The notes under the pieces were generated by a model, which was not told the origin of the DNA, made no database searches, and was given only the letters and a program-made list of their open reading frames with translations. Source: Bradyrhizobium sp. MOS003 (GTDB taxonomy: Bacteria; Pseudomonadota; Alphaproteobacteria; Rhizobiales; Xanthobacteraceae). Taken from it: a stretch of DNA of 64,000 bases. The position numbers and the translations under genes are program-made. Location of the stretch: assembly GCF_003020125.1 (NCBI RefSeq), contig NZ_PYFW01000006.1, positions 1-64,000 on the forward strand, read 5' to 3'. Shown here in pieces: positions 16,288 through 24,459 of the stretch. Numbering within the stretch: the stretch's first letter is position 1; each line of letters starts with the position of its first letter.

Positions 16288-16388
16288 GCCGCTACGATAA
16301 GCTGCTAACAATCGGGATGAGCCGAGCGGGTTCGGCCTCTACCGGTTGATCCAGCTCGATCCGGGGGAATGAAGATTTGGAGGCGCAG

Positions 16389-16814
16389 ATGTTCAAGTCC
16401 ATCCTCGTGCCCATCGACCTCGCCGACACCGACCTCGCCAAGCCGGCGATCGCGACCGCGGCCACGCTGTCGCAGACCTGGAACGCAGTCGTGCGGCTGC
16501 TCAACGTGCTGCCGATGACGCCGGTGATGCTGGCCGAATACGTGCCGGCCGATTTCGACGAGCAGCAGCGTCAGACCTCGGAAGAGGCGCTTGCCATCGT
16601 CGCGCGCGAATCCGGCATCGATCCGAGCCGCATCTCCAGCGTGGTCCGCCAGGGCGGCATCTACCACGAGATCCTGGAGGAAGCCGTGCACATGAAGGCC
16701 GATCTGATCGTGATGACCTCGCACCGGCCGGCGATGCGCACCTATTTCCTCGGCTCCAATGCCGGCCATGTGGTGCGCTACGCGAAGTGCTCGGTGCTGG
16801 TGGTCAGGCACTAG
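16389..16814 (+). CDS. Universal stress protein, UspA family
   Basis: A single-domain UspA fold of 141 residues. It starts MFKSILVPIDLADTDLAKPA and ends with the nucleotide-binding consensus: VMTSHRPAMRTYFLGSNAGH, then VVRYAKCSVLVVRH. The G-2x-G-9x-G(S/T) pattern is partly changed (S-H-R-P replaces the first glycine area), so ATP binding is uncertain. GGAGG lies 7 bases before the ATG, which decides against an upstream TTG. Probably a stress-response protein; no stress promoter consensus was found upstream. Confidence 0.9.
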   Translation: MFKSILVPIDLADTDLAKPAIATAATLSQTWNAVVRLLNVLPMTPVMLAEYVPADFDEQQRQTSEEALAIVARESGIDPSRISSVVRQGGIYHEILEEAVHMKADLIVMTSHRPAMRTYFLGSNAGHVVRYAKCSVLVVRH

Positions 16815-16875
16815 GCTCCGACCTATCCCCGTCATTGCGAGTGTGACGATGCAGTTGTGCGTCGGAAACTCCGCT

Positions 16876-17011
16876 CTCGTGCCCCGGACGCAGCGCAGCG
16901 CTACTTCAGCGGCGCGCTGCAGAGCCGGGGCCCATGCTTAGGCGGATCGCGTGGCCTCCTGGGTCCCGGCTCTGCCGCAGCAACGCGAAGGGCGTTGCAG
17001 CGCGGACACGA
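16876..17011. repeat. 135-bp GC-rich palindromic repeat, copy 1
   Basis: Starts CTCGTGCCCCGGACGCAGCG and ends in GCAGCGCGGACACGAG, its approximate reverse complement, with an internal AGAGCCGGGGCCCA/GGGTCCCGGCTCT pair. Related copies lie at 17772-17910 and 52071-52209. Not coding. I recall such elements as abundant in Bradyrhizobium intergenic regions. Confidence 0.75.
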
Positions 17012-17019
17012 GAGCTACC

Positions 17020-17600
17020 AGACCTTGCGTTCCCCGACGGGCAAAACACCAAGCCGCAGGTCAACTCGCTCGGTCAAAAATATTCCACTTTACCGAAATT
17101 CGGAAACGGCGTATGTGTCGCCTCAACCCGGCCCAAGGAAGAGGGCGTATCGCGATCGTCACGAACGCGGGCCGGGCGGCGGTGGACGCAGATCGCATCG
17201 GCGCGAAGAGTTTTTGCAGGGCGGGCAACCGTGAGCAAGGCCGTCGCGCACACGACCGGTGTGATCGGCGTACGGCAAAATCGTGTGGTCCTGGCGCCCG
17301 GGGTCTGTGCGCCAAGTCTTGTGGTGATGTATGTCGTCCAACCGGACGCATGCGTCAGCCATCCGCAAGGCGACGGGGGCAATAGCGCAACGCTCCCCGG
17401 GGAGATCACGACATAAGCCGTAAAGCCACTGCGCAGGGAAGGCCGGGCTGTCCTGGCTACACCTGTATGCCGCTGTGCAACTTTTTGTAACGCAGAAATC
17501 GCACAGTGGACCGCGGGTGCCAGCCGGCGCCCGGTCTTCCCTGCGCCCTCTTCAATGGAGGGCGAAGAGATCAAGCAAAGCTCGGGCGAAATGCGCCGCG
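17020..17600. repeat. About 580-bp conserved intergenic element with a spurious minus-strand ORF
   Basis: Non-coding looking sequence between two copies of the 135-bp repeat. A minus-strand open frame at 17074-17574 gives a peptide with ARTARPSLRSGFTAYVV. I have seen this phrase in many short hypothetical ORFs of Bradyrhizobium genomes, which marks the DNA as a multicopy element rather than a single gene. It shows inverted segments such as CACACGACCGGTGTG near 17249-17263. No transposase or tRNA is present. Confidence 0.5.
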
Positions 17601-17659
17601 GGGATGCAAATCTGTGTCTGCGGAGCGAGATGCGGATTGAAGGAGCGAGCCCATCACCA

Positions 17660-17739
17660 CGTCATTGCGAGCGCAGCGAACCAATCCAGAGTCTTTCCGC
17701 GGAGGGATTCTGGATTGGTTCGCTGCGCTCGCAATGACG
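17660..17739. repeat. 80-bp inverted repeat of the CGTCATTGCGAGCG family, copy 1
   Basis: Begins CGTCATTGCGAGCGCAGCGA and ends with its exact reverse complement, with CCAATCCAGA/TCTGGATTGG inside, so it folds into one long hairpin. Another copy is at 45335-45420 and a diverged relative at 55812-55918. Widespread in Rhizobiales intergenic DNA from memory; its function is unknown. Confidence 0.8.
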
Positions 17740-17771
17740 GTGTTGATGCAGCTGTTCGCAAAAATTCAGGT

Positions 17772-17910
17772 CTCGTGCCCCGGACGCAGCGCAGCGCTTC
17801 TTCAGCGGTGCGCTGCAGAGCCGGGGCCCATGTTGCAGCACGTGCCGTGGCTTGCTGGGTCCCGGCTCTGCGCAGCAACGCAAGAGCGTTGCAGCGCGTC
17901 CGGGACACGG
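17772..17910. repeat. 135-bp GC-rich palindromic repeat, copy 2
   Basis: Same family and same orientation as 16876-17011: CTCGTGCCCCGGACGCAGCG at one end, CGCGTCCGGGACACGG at the other. With copy 1 it brackets the 17020-17600 element and the CGTCATTGCGAGCG hairpin. It ends 10 bases before the stop of the DUF1127 gene. Confidence 0.75.
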
Positions 17911-17920
17911 CCGAATGAAT

Positions 17921-18157
17921 TTACAGATACCGCGTCAGCTCGGCCTTGACCTGCCCGTAGACGGCGTCCTCGATCTGGCTGCGCGTGATCCCGATGTCGC
18001 GCAGGGCGCGGTCGTCGAGGTCGCTCAATGTCTTGACGGCCGAACGGCGCTCGAGGCTGTTGAAGAGCGCATAGGCGCCCTGGGCGAGCGTGCTGAAAAA
18101 TCCGCCCGTCGAGGATGGGCGTAAATTCCGCCCGGCAGTTTGCGAGATCGTGGTCAT
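17921..18157 (-). CDS. DUF1127 small protein
   Basis: A 78-residue protein with a C-terminal DUF1127 domain (RRSAVKTLSDLDDRALRDIG, then ITRSQIEDAVYG), the YjiS-like arginine-rich helix pair common in alphaproteobacteria. Some members act in RNA turnover or phosphate/carbon signalling (shown for small DUF1127 proteins of Agrobacterium and Rhodobacter). The N-terminal 30 residues are polar and variable. The ATG at 18157 has a GGAGAAG seven bases upstream. Divergent from a MocR-type regulator that may control it. Confidence 0.88.
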   Translation of the reverse strand: MTTISQTAGRNLRPSSTGGFFSTLAQGAYALFNSLERRSAVKTLSDLDDRALRDIGITRSQIEDAVYGQVKAELTRYL

Positions 18158-18292
18158 GTTTCTTCTCCGGCTTTTGGTCCCGCGCGGCGACGCGAATGCC
18201 GTTGGCGCAGACGCGTGAGCGCTTGCACCTCATTTGCCGTCGGATTGCTCTCGCTCTCCTCGGCTCAATCGTGGACCTTGATGGAACTTAAA

Positions 18293-18316
18293 TGCTCCAG
18301 TACACTACTCGGAGCA
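18293..18316. promoter_or_regulatory. Inverted repeat TGCTCC-N12-GGAGCA, possible MocR operator
   Basis: Perfect 6-base arms (18293-18298 and 18311-18316) in the gap between the DUF1127 gene and the MocR gene, 26 bases before the latter's start. The position suits an operator for autoregulation or control of the divergent gene. The match is short, so this is only a candidate. Confidence 0.35.
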
Positions 18317-18342
18317 AGTGAAACATTGCTCTCGGTGCAATA

Positions 18343-19686
18343 ATGTCCAAGTTCGAGTACGTGAAGCTTGCCGATGCCATTGCCTCGGATATCTCTAAGG
18401 GCACGTTAAGACCCGGCGACCGGCTGCCGCCGCAGCGCAATTTTGCCTACGACCGTGGCATCGCGGTCTCGACCGCGAGCCGGGTTTATACGGAGTTGCT
18501 CCGCCGCGGGCTCGTCGTCGGCGAGGTCGGCCGCGGTACCTTCATCTCGGGCGACATCAGGCGCGAGGTCGAAGCGTTGAGCGAGCCGCGCGATGCGCGG
18601 ATCGATTTCGAGGTCAATTATCCGCTATTGCCGCAGCAATGGGCGATGATCGCCAAGAGCCTCGCGGGGCTGGAGCGCGTCGACGCGCTGGAATCCGCGC
18701 TGCGCGTCTCGACCAGCACCGGCACCAAGAGCGCGCGCAATGCGGCTGCCGCCTATCTCGCGCGCAAGGATTTCGCGCCGCAAGCCGAGCAGATCGTCTT
18801 CACCGCCAACGGCAAGCAATCGCTCGCCGCCGCGCTCGCGGCACTCGTCCCCACCGGCGGCCGTTGCGGCGTCGAGGCGCTGACCTATCCTTACGTCAAG
18901 AGCATCGCGGCGCGGCTCGGCATCACGCTGGTCCCGATTCCCATGGACGAGTTCGGCGCGCGTCCCGATGCGATCCAGAAAGCGCATCGCGAGGCGCATC
19001 TGTCGGCGCTGTATCTGCAGCCCATCATCCAGAACCCGCTCGGCGTCACCATGAACGCGACGCGGCGCGCCGACATCATGCGGGTCGCCGAGAAGCTCGA
19101 TCTCACCATCATCGAGGACGCCGTCTACGGCTTCCTCGCCGACGACACGCCGCTGGCTGCACTCGGGCCGGACCGCTGCATCGTGATCGACAGCCTGTCC
19201 AAGAAGGTCGCGCCGGGCCTTGCGCTCGGCATCCTCGTGGCGCCGCCTCGCTTGCGCGAGAGCGTGATGAGCGCGGTCCGCACCGGCGGCTGGATCGCCT
19301 CGGGCCATGCGCTCGCCTCCGGACAACGGCTGATGGCCGACGGCACCGTCGCCGAGCTGACGCGGCTGAAACGCATCGACGCGGCGCGCAGGCAGCAGAC
19401 CGCGGCAAGGCTGCTCGCCGGCTACCAGATCGCCGCCGACACCCGCTCGTACCATCTCTGGCTGACCCTGCCGCCACACTGGCGCTCGCAGACCTTCGTC
19501 GCGGCTGCGGCCCGGCGCGGCATCGCGCTGACGCCGTCCTCCACCTTTGCGATCGCCCACGGCCATGCACCGAACGCGGTGCGCCTCGCTCTCGCGCCCC
19601 CGACCTTCGAGCAGCTCGACTCGGGCCTGCGCACGATCGTGTCGCTGCTCGGCACCAAGGAAGAGGATTTCGACTCGACCGAGTAG
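18343..19686 (+). CDS. MocR/PdxR-type transcriptional regulator with aminotransferase domain
   Basis: A 447-residue GntR winged helix-turn-helix (about 1-75: LADAIASDISKGTLRPGDRL, then STASRVYTELLRRGLV) fused to a fold-type-I aminotransferase-like domain (about 100-440). The PLP lysine is in DSLSKKVAPGLALG (Lys287), and IEDAVYGFLADD gives the cofactor-binding Asp and Tyr. MocR proteins sense PLP or a PLP-amino acid adduct and regulate vitamin B6, GABA, taurine or other amino metabolism, usually on a divergent neighbour. Here the divergent gene is DUF1127 rather than a biosynthetic enzyme, so the target is unclear. Confidence 0.92.
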   Translation: MSKFEYVKLADAIASDISKGTLRPGDRLPPQRNFAYDRGIAVSTASRVYTELLRRGLVVGEVGRGTFISGDIRREVEALSEPRDARIDFEVNYPLLPQQWAMIAKSLAGLERVDALESALRVSTSTGTKSARNAAAAYLARKDFAPQAEQIVFTANGKQSLAAALAALVPTGGRCGVEALTYPYVKSIAARLGITLVPIPMDEFGARPDAIQKAHREAHLSALYLQPIIQNPLGVTMNATRRADIMRVAEKLDLTIIEDAVYGFLADDTPLAALGPDRCIVIDSLSKKVAPGLALGILVAPPRLRESVMSAVRTGGWIASGHALASGQRLMADGTVAELTRLKRIDAARRQQTAARLLAGYQIAADTRSYHLWLTLPPHWRSQTFVAAAARRGIALTPSSTFAIAHGHAPNAVRLALAPPTFEQLDSGLRTIVSLLGTKEEDFDSTE

Positions 19687-19710
19687 CGATTGGCCGTAGC
19701 GATCGGTCTA

Positions 19711-19807
19711 GAGCCGCGTTCCGATGGAATCGGAACGGGGCTCTCGATTCTTATCTTGACGCGTTTTCTTCACGCGAACCGCTTTCCACTTCGCTCGAAA
19801 ACGCTCT
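19711..19807. repeat. Palindromic intergenic repeat reaching into the next gene's stop codon
   Basis: CGTTCCGAT/ATCGGAACG hairpin (19717-19737) followed by GACGCGTTTTCTTCACGCGA and CTCGAAAACGCTC, a composite I recall from many Bradyrhizobium intergenic regions. Its right end overlaps the TAG of the minus-strand membrane protein gene at 19806, so the repeat probably inserted at or shaped the 3' end of that gene. Confidence 0.7.
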
Positions 19808-20393
19808 ATGGCAGCAACCCCTTCGGCACCTGATCGAAGCGATAGCTCTGCGGCTGGTTGCGCCGGACGAAGCCGCCGACCTGCCAGGCGAACAGCGCGG
19901 CAAAGCCGATGATGAACAGCGCGCCGGCGAACTCGCCGCTGACAAGCGCCCGGATCAACAGGCCGACCATTGCCACCGTCAGCACCGCCAGGAACGCCAG
20001 CATTGCCGCATAGGCCGTGCGGCCGAGCCCCGCCGTCAGCGTTGCGCGGCTGCCCGCCTTCGCCATCCTCGCGTGCAGCGCGAGGATGAAGGCCCGAAAG
20101 CCGTTGTCCTGCGGCGCCATCAGCGCCGCGGTTTGCCAGCTCGTCGACAGGATCGCGATGCGGCGGCCGCTGGTGTGAGTGACATCGGCGCGAAAGCGGT
20201 GCTGCTGCATCGACACCGGGCGGAACGACAGCCGGATCGCGCCGATCTCATCGTAAGGCCACAGGCCAGATCGGCCGCCGATGTGCCAGGACAGCCCCTG
20301 CTCCGTCAGCTCGAAGCGATGCGCCGAGCCGATCAGCGACGCCTTGTAGGCGTAACTCGTGACCGACGCGGTCTCAGCTTCCGAACCCTGCAT
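19806..20393 (-). CDS. Conserved hypothetical membrane protein
   Basis: A 195-residue protein starting MQGSEAETASVTSYAYKASL. The first 120 residues look soluble and PH-like, with alternating strands (RFELTEQGLSWHI, YDEIGAIRLSFRPV, RFRADVTHTSGRRIAILS). Two hydrophobic helices follow at about 130-175 (AMLAFLAVLTVAMVGLLIRA and ALFIIGFAALFAWQVGGFV). I do not recognise the family. The start at 20393 is chosen because the upstream in-frame extension has no coding character. Its promoter shares a 77-base gap with the next, divergent membrane protein gene. Confidence 0.7.
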   Translation of the reverse strand: MQGSEAETASVTSYAYKASLIGSAHRFELTEQGLSWHIGGRSGLWPYDEIGAIRLSFRPVSMQQHRFRADVTHTSGRRIAILSTSWQTAALMAPQDNGFRAFILALHARMAKAGSRATLTAGLGRTAYAAMLAFLAVLTVAMVGLLIRALVSGEFAGALFIIGFAALFAWQVGGFVRRNQPQSYRFDQVPKGLLP

Positions 20394-20470
20394 CCCGACA
20401 ATCGATCCCGTCCGCCATCCCGCCTGCGATCCGCTTGCGCGATCGCCCTCGCCCATCCTACAAGCGGGGC

Positions 20471-20905
20471 ATGGTTGAGACGACCTTTTTTCCGCGCCGC
20501 CTGATTCTCGGCGCCGCAATGATATCAGGCGTGCTGCTCGCGCTTGCGGTGCACATGCTGGGCGCGCGCTACGGGCTCGACCTCGGCGGTCTCTGGCGCT
20601 CCGACACGCACGAGTTCATCCCCGCCGGCGCGGCGATCGCGTGGTGGCTGATCGCCTCGGTCGGCTTCTCCGGCGGCTATTTCACGGCGACGCTGATGCA
20701 GAGCGCAGTCTCCGGCCAGATCCCGCAACGGATGCGGCAGTTCCTGATCGCGGTCGGCGTGCTGCTGCTCGCGGGTGCGGGCCAGGTGGCTTCGGCGCCG
20801 AGCCCGGTCCCGACGGTCTCGGGCGTGCTGGCCGGGCTCGCCGCGCTGTGTCTCGGCGCCGTCATGGCATTCTGCGGCGCCCATTTCGCCCTGCGCCGCG
20901 GCTGA
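20471..20905 (+). CDS. Hypothetical four-helix inner-membrane protein
   Basis: A 144-residue, strongly hydrophobic protein with four likely transmembrane segments: LILGAAMISGVLLALAVHML, AAIAWWLIASVGFSGGYF, FLIAVGVLLLAGAGQVA and LAGLAALCLGAVMAFCGAHF. There is no recognised domain. The ATG at 20471 is preferred to a start 36 bases upstream that gives an Arg/Pro-rich leader. Ends 3 bases before the stop of the convergent GGDEF-EAL gene. Confidence 0.68.
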   Translation: MVETTFFPRRLILGAAMISGVLLALAVHMLGARYGLDLGGLWRSDTHEFIPAGAAIAWWLIASVGFSGGYFTATLMQSAVSGQIPQRMRQFLIAVGVLLLAGAGQVASAPSPVPTVSGVLAGLAALCLGAVMAFCGAHFALRRG

Positions 20906-20908
20906 ACC

Positions 20909-23308
20909 TCACGCAGACGCCAGCAGCCGCGGCCGGTTCAGCATCACTGCCACGTCGGAGGCGGGACGCGGCTTGCTGAACAGATAGCCCTGCGCCTGGG
21001 TGCAGCCCTCGCGTCTGAGCAGCTCGAGCTGCGCGTCGTTCTCGACGCCTTCCGCGGTGGTGACGATGCCGAGGCTGCGGCCGAGCCCGGTCACGGCGCG
21101 GATGATCGCCATGGAATCCTCGCGCGTCGCCAGCTCCGACACGAAGGAGCGGTCGATCTTGATCTTGTCGAACGGGAAGCTGCGCAGATAGCTCAGCGAC
21201 GAATAGCCGGTACCGAAATCGTCGAGCGAGATGCGCACGCCCATGGCGCGCAGCTCATGCAGCGTGGTCAGCGTCGCCTCGCTGTTCTGGAGCAGCACGG
21301 ATTCGGTGATCTCGAGCTCGAGACGGTGCGCATCCAGTCCTGAGGCGGCGAGCGCTGCGATCACGGAGGCGATCAGGTTCGGATTCTTGAACTGCACCGG
21401 CGACAAATTGACGGCGAGGTCGACATCGTCCGGCCAGGTGACGGCATCCGTGCAGGCCGAGCGCAGCACGAATTCGCCGAGCTGGAGGATCAGTCCGGTT
21501 TCCTCGGCCAGCGGAATGAAGTCGATGGGTGCGATCAGGCCGCGCTGCGGATGATTCCAGCGCAGTAGCGCCTCGAAGGCGACGACGCGGCCGCTGGCGA
21601 CGTCGCGGATCGGCTGGTAATAGGCCTCGAACTCGTCGCGCTGCAGCGCCGCGCGCAGGTCCATTTCCAGGAGGCGCCGCGCCTGCGCGCGCGCATCCAT
21701 GCCGGTCTCGAAGAACCGATAGGTGCCGCGGCCGTCCGCCTTGGCGCGGTAGAGTGCGAGGTCGGCATTCTTCAGCAGTTCGCTCGGATCGCTGCCGTCC
21801 TGCGGCGACAGCGAGATGCCGATCGAGACGCCGATCACGATCTGATGGTCGTCGATCTCGTAGGGCGCCGAGATCACCTCGACGAGCCGGCCGGCAAGCG
21901 ATCTCGCGGCGGTCTCTTCGGAACGACCGATCTGGACCACGGCAAACTCGTCGCCGCCCAGTCGGGCCACGGTGTCGCTCTCGCCGACGGTGGCCGACAG
22001 CCTGTGGCCGACCTCGTTCAGCAGCGCATCGCCAATGGGATGGCCGAGCGAATCGTTGATGTCCTTGAAGTGATCGAGATCGAGACAAAGCACCGCGAGC
22101 TGATCGCCCGACCTGGTCCGGCGCAGTCCCTGCTCGAGCTGCTCGTGGAACAGCACGCGGTTCGGCAGGCCGGTCAGTGCGTCATGGCGCGCCATGTGCG
22201 AGATCTTGGCCTGCGCCTCCAGCCATTCGGTGATGTCCTCGAAAGTCGCGACCCAGCCGCCGCCCTGCATCGGCTGGTTGACCACCCGGATGGAACGGCC
22301 GAACCGGTTGACGACCTCCGTCGTGGTGCGGCCCTCGCGCGCGTCGGCGACGAGGCGGGCGAAGAATTCATCGGCGTCGCCCTGCCACTCGCCCTTGGCC
22401 TGCTCCTCCCTGAGCACGTCGACCAGCAGGCGGCCGGTCAGCGCGATGTCGGTGCGACGAAGCATCGCCGCATAGCGCTCGTTGAACAGCATGATCTTGC
22501 CGTCCGCATCGAACATGCAAAGACCCTGCGACATGTTCTCGAGCGCCGTATCCAGCACCATCTGCTGGGCGCCCAGTTCCCCCTTGGCGCGGCGGTCGAG
22601 CAGCGCAGCCACGAGCGCGATCGCGATGATCGCAACCGCGGCGCTGGCGGTGAGGAAGGACAGCGAAGCGGGCGGAATCGAGAGGCCACCGATCGCGAGC
22701 GTCGGATCCGGCGTCAGCACCACCGCGCCCATGGCGGTGAAATGGTGCGCGACGATGGCAACCGTCAGCAGGACCGTCGCCGTCAGGGCATGGACGAGGT
22801 CGTCGCGCCGCGCGGCCACCAGCAATGCAAGGGCCGCAAAGACGATACCTGATAGCACCGAGACGGCGACCGTGCTTCCGATCCAGTCCACGCGCGCCGG
22901 TATCTCCAGCGCCGCCATGCCAGTGTAATGCATCGCCGCGACACCACTGCCGACGATGGCGCCGCCGAGGACGATCCAGGCCGCCCGCGAGGACGACACG
23001 GCGATGCTCAGCCCTACGAAGGTCACGGAGATCGCAAAGATCAACGACAGGATCGTCACTGGAATGTTGTAGGCACCGGCGCCGCCCGGTCCGTAGGCGA
23101 GCATCGCGATGAAATGCGTCGCCCAGATGCCGCAGCCGCTGACGGCCGCGTCGAGGCCGAGCCAGGTCAGGCGTCCGACGCCCTTTGTTGCCCGCGCCCG
23201 GTGGAACAGGCTGATCGCCGCCGCGCTGGCGAGCAGACACACCGCGCCGCCAAGCGCGACCAGCCGCCAATTGTGCTCGTCGGTGAAACAGTAGAGAATT
23301 TGATGCAT
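20909..23308 (-). CDS. MHYT-PAS-GGDEF-EAL cyclic-di-GMP protein
   Basis: A 799-residue membrane sensor for c-di-GMP metabolism. The MHYT region (about 1-240) has seven hydrophobic segments with the metal-binding motifs ATHFIAML, AMHYTGMA and AHHFTAMG. A PAS domain follows at about 255-365. The GGDEF domain has an intact active site in ARLGGDEFAVVQ, and the EAL domain has FEALLRWNHP, DDFGTGYSSLSYL and KIDRSFV, so both cyclase and phosphodiesterase signatures are complete. MHYT domains are proposed to sense O2, CO or NO through copper. The start MHQILYCFTDEHNWRL at 23308 is the normal MHYT beginning; a TTG 36 bases upstream is less likely. Transcribed alone. Confidence 0.92.
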   Translation of the reverse strand: MHQILYCFTDEHNWRLVALGGAVCLLASAAAISLFHRARATKGVGRLTWLGLDAAVSGCGIWATHFIAMLAYGPGGAGAYNIPVTILSLIFAISVTFVGLSIAVSSSRAAWIVLGGAIVGSGVAAMHYTGMAALEIPARVDWIGSTVAVSVLSGIVFAALALLVAARRDDLVHALTATVLLTVAIVAHHFTAMGAVVLTPDPTLAIGGLSIPPASLSFLTASAAVAIIAIALVAALLDRRAKGELGAQQMVLDTALENMSQGLCMFDADGKIMLFNERYAAMLRRTDIALTGRLLVDVLREEQAKGEWQGDADEFFARLVADAREGRTTTEVVNRFGRSIRVVNQPMQGGGWVATFEDITEWLEAQAKISHMARHDALTGLPNRVLFHEQLEQGLRRTRSGDQLAVLCLDLDHFKDINDSLGHPIGDALLNEVGHRLSATVGESDTVARLGGDEFAVVQIGRSEETAARSLAGRLVEVISAPYEIDDHQIVIGVSIGISLSPQDGSDPSELLKNADLALYRAKADGRGTYRFFETGMDARAQARRLLEMDLRAALQRDEFEAYYQPIRDVASGRVVAFEALLRWNHPQRGLIAPIDFIPLAEETGLILQLGEFVLRSACTDAVTWPDDVDLAVNLSPVQFKNPNLIASVIAALAASGLDAHRLELEITESVLLQNSEATLTTLHELRAMGVRISLDDFGTGYSSLSYLRSFPFDKIKIDRSFVSELATREDSMAIIRAVTGLGRSLGIVTTAEGVENDAQLELLRREGCTQAQGYLFSKPRPASDVAVMLNRPRLLASA

Positions 23309-23480
23309 TGCGGGCCTCTGATGGACCCGCACATGACCTGACAAAAATGGCCAGGTGGTAACTGGCTACGCGCCAGCTGCAGCAATGGTGAACGGAAGCT
23401 TTGTCCATTCAATCGGATTGTTCATCCCGCTCGGGAACACCGAGACCGATCATGATGGACGGCTCCCGTGGTCAGGGAAA

Positions 23481-23504
23481 CGCCGCGCGGATGACCGCGC
23501 GGCG
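23481..23504 (-). terminator. Probable intrinsic terminator after the DUF892 gene
   Basis: Perfect 10-bp GC stem (CGCCGCGCGG / CCGCGCGGCG) with an ATGA loop, followed on the minus strand by TTTC. It lies 20 bases past the DUF892 stop. The T-run is short, so termination may be partial. Confidence 0.55.
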
Positions 23505-23524
23505 CTTCGATCACGACACCTTCA

Positions 23525-24031
23525 TCAGCTCGCCGCGCGCAGATTCACCTTGCTCTCGGCAAGCGCGGTCAGCTTCTGGTCGGTTGCCTTCTCCTCCTCC
23601 AGCGTCTTGGCGAGCACGCTGGCGCAGTCGTTGCGGCCGAGTTGCTTGGCCCAGGCGATCAGGCTGCCATAACGCACGATCTCGTAATGTTCGGCGGCCT
23701 GCGCCGCGTTGATCAGGGCGGCGTCGAGCACCGCCTTGTCGGCGACTTCGCCGGCGGTCTCCTCGGCTTCCTCGATGATGCCATCGATCGCCGGACAGTC
23801 GACCGCCTTCGCGGCGACGCCGTGCATCTTGAAGACCTGCTCGAGCCGCGCGACGTGCTGTTTCGTCTCCTCAAGGTGCGTCAAAAAGCCCTGTTTCAGC
23901 TGCGGATCGGTGGCCTTGCTGGCCATCTTCGGCAGCGCCTTGGTCAGCTGCTGCTCGGCGTAATAGATGTCCTGGAGCTGGTGCACGAACAGGTCATTCA
24001 TGGTCTTGATGTCTTTTGTGAACAGTCCCAT
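23525..24031 (-). CDS. DUF892 ferritin-like protein (YciE/YciF family)
   Basis: A 168-residue four-helix ferritin-like protein. MNDLFVHQLQDIYYAEQQLT is the family's first helix, with metal-ligand Asp/Glu positions; FLTHLEETKQHVARLEQVF and AAEHYEIVRYGSLIAWAK carry the ExxxH-type second set. Family members are stress-induced and thought to bind a di-metal centre; the reaction is unknown. The start at 24031 has GAGGATGG upstream; a longer frame is an artefact. An EcfG-type promoter motif 93 bases upstream supports general-stress control. Confidence 0.9.
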   Translation of the reverse strand: MGLFTKDIKTMNDLFVHQLQDIYYAEQQLTKALPKMASKATDPQLKQGFLTHLEETKQHVARLEQVFKMHGVAAKAVDCPAIDGIIEEAEETAGEVADKAVLDAALINAAQAAEHYEIVRYGSLIAWAKQLGRNDCASVLAKTLEEEKATDQKLTALAESKVNLRAAS

Positions 24032-24459
24032 CGTTCCATCCTCTTCCGATTTCTGGAACACGAAGGCAGCGGCTTGCTCGAAAAGCCGCTTGTTCCGCCG
24101 TGTCCGGTTGCTGATGGGGGCCCAACGAGCGCGCGGCATCGGCGTTCCAAAAAGACCCGTATGACTTGCGCTGGAACAATGCGGATGGCGGCGGGGTCGA
24201 AGATCGTATCGACATACGTCAAGCGCGAGCCGGACCAGGCTCACGACTCATATGCTCAACGCGCCAGCGATGTGAACCACGTATGACAAAGGGACCGGTC
24301 CGGCGCAGAACCTATTGTTGTCAAGGGCTGCACAAGCCGCTGTTTATGCCTTAAATGATCTGGATCATGCCTAGCGATCGATGCCTGCCTTTGGCCATGA
24401 TCGCACCCGACCGGCCAATGCCTGGCCCGGACGGTCTTTGCCCCCCGCCGGGAGGATGA
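24032..24459. other. 428-base divergent intergenic region
   Basis: Separates the DUF892 gene (minus) and the YbhN-like gene (plus). Besides the EcfG-type motif at 24124-24148 I see no ORF with coding character, no RNA gene and no repeat family recognised elsewhere in the window. A GGAGG at 24451-24455 serves the downstream gene. Confidence 0.5.
24124..24148 (-). promoter_or_regulatory. Candidate EcfG (general stress) promoter
   Basis: On the minus strand GGAAC (24148-24144) and CGTT (24127-24124) are 16 bases apart, matching the GGAAC-N16/17-CGTT consensus of sigma-EcfG in Rhizobiales. Transcription would start roughly 85 bases before the DUF892 ATG. DUF892 genes are typical members of this regulon. 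Confidence 0.55.

Noticed and set aside
17074..17574. A 166-codon minus-strand ORF
   Set aside because: It lies wholly in a repeat-like element, has no ribosome binding site, and looks like the recurrent false ORF of that element.
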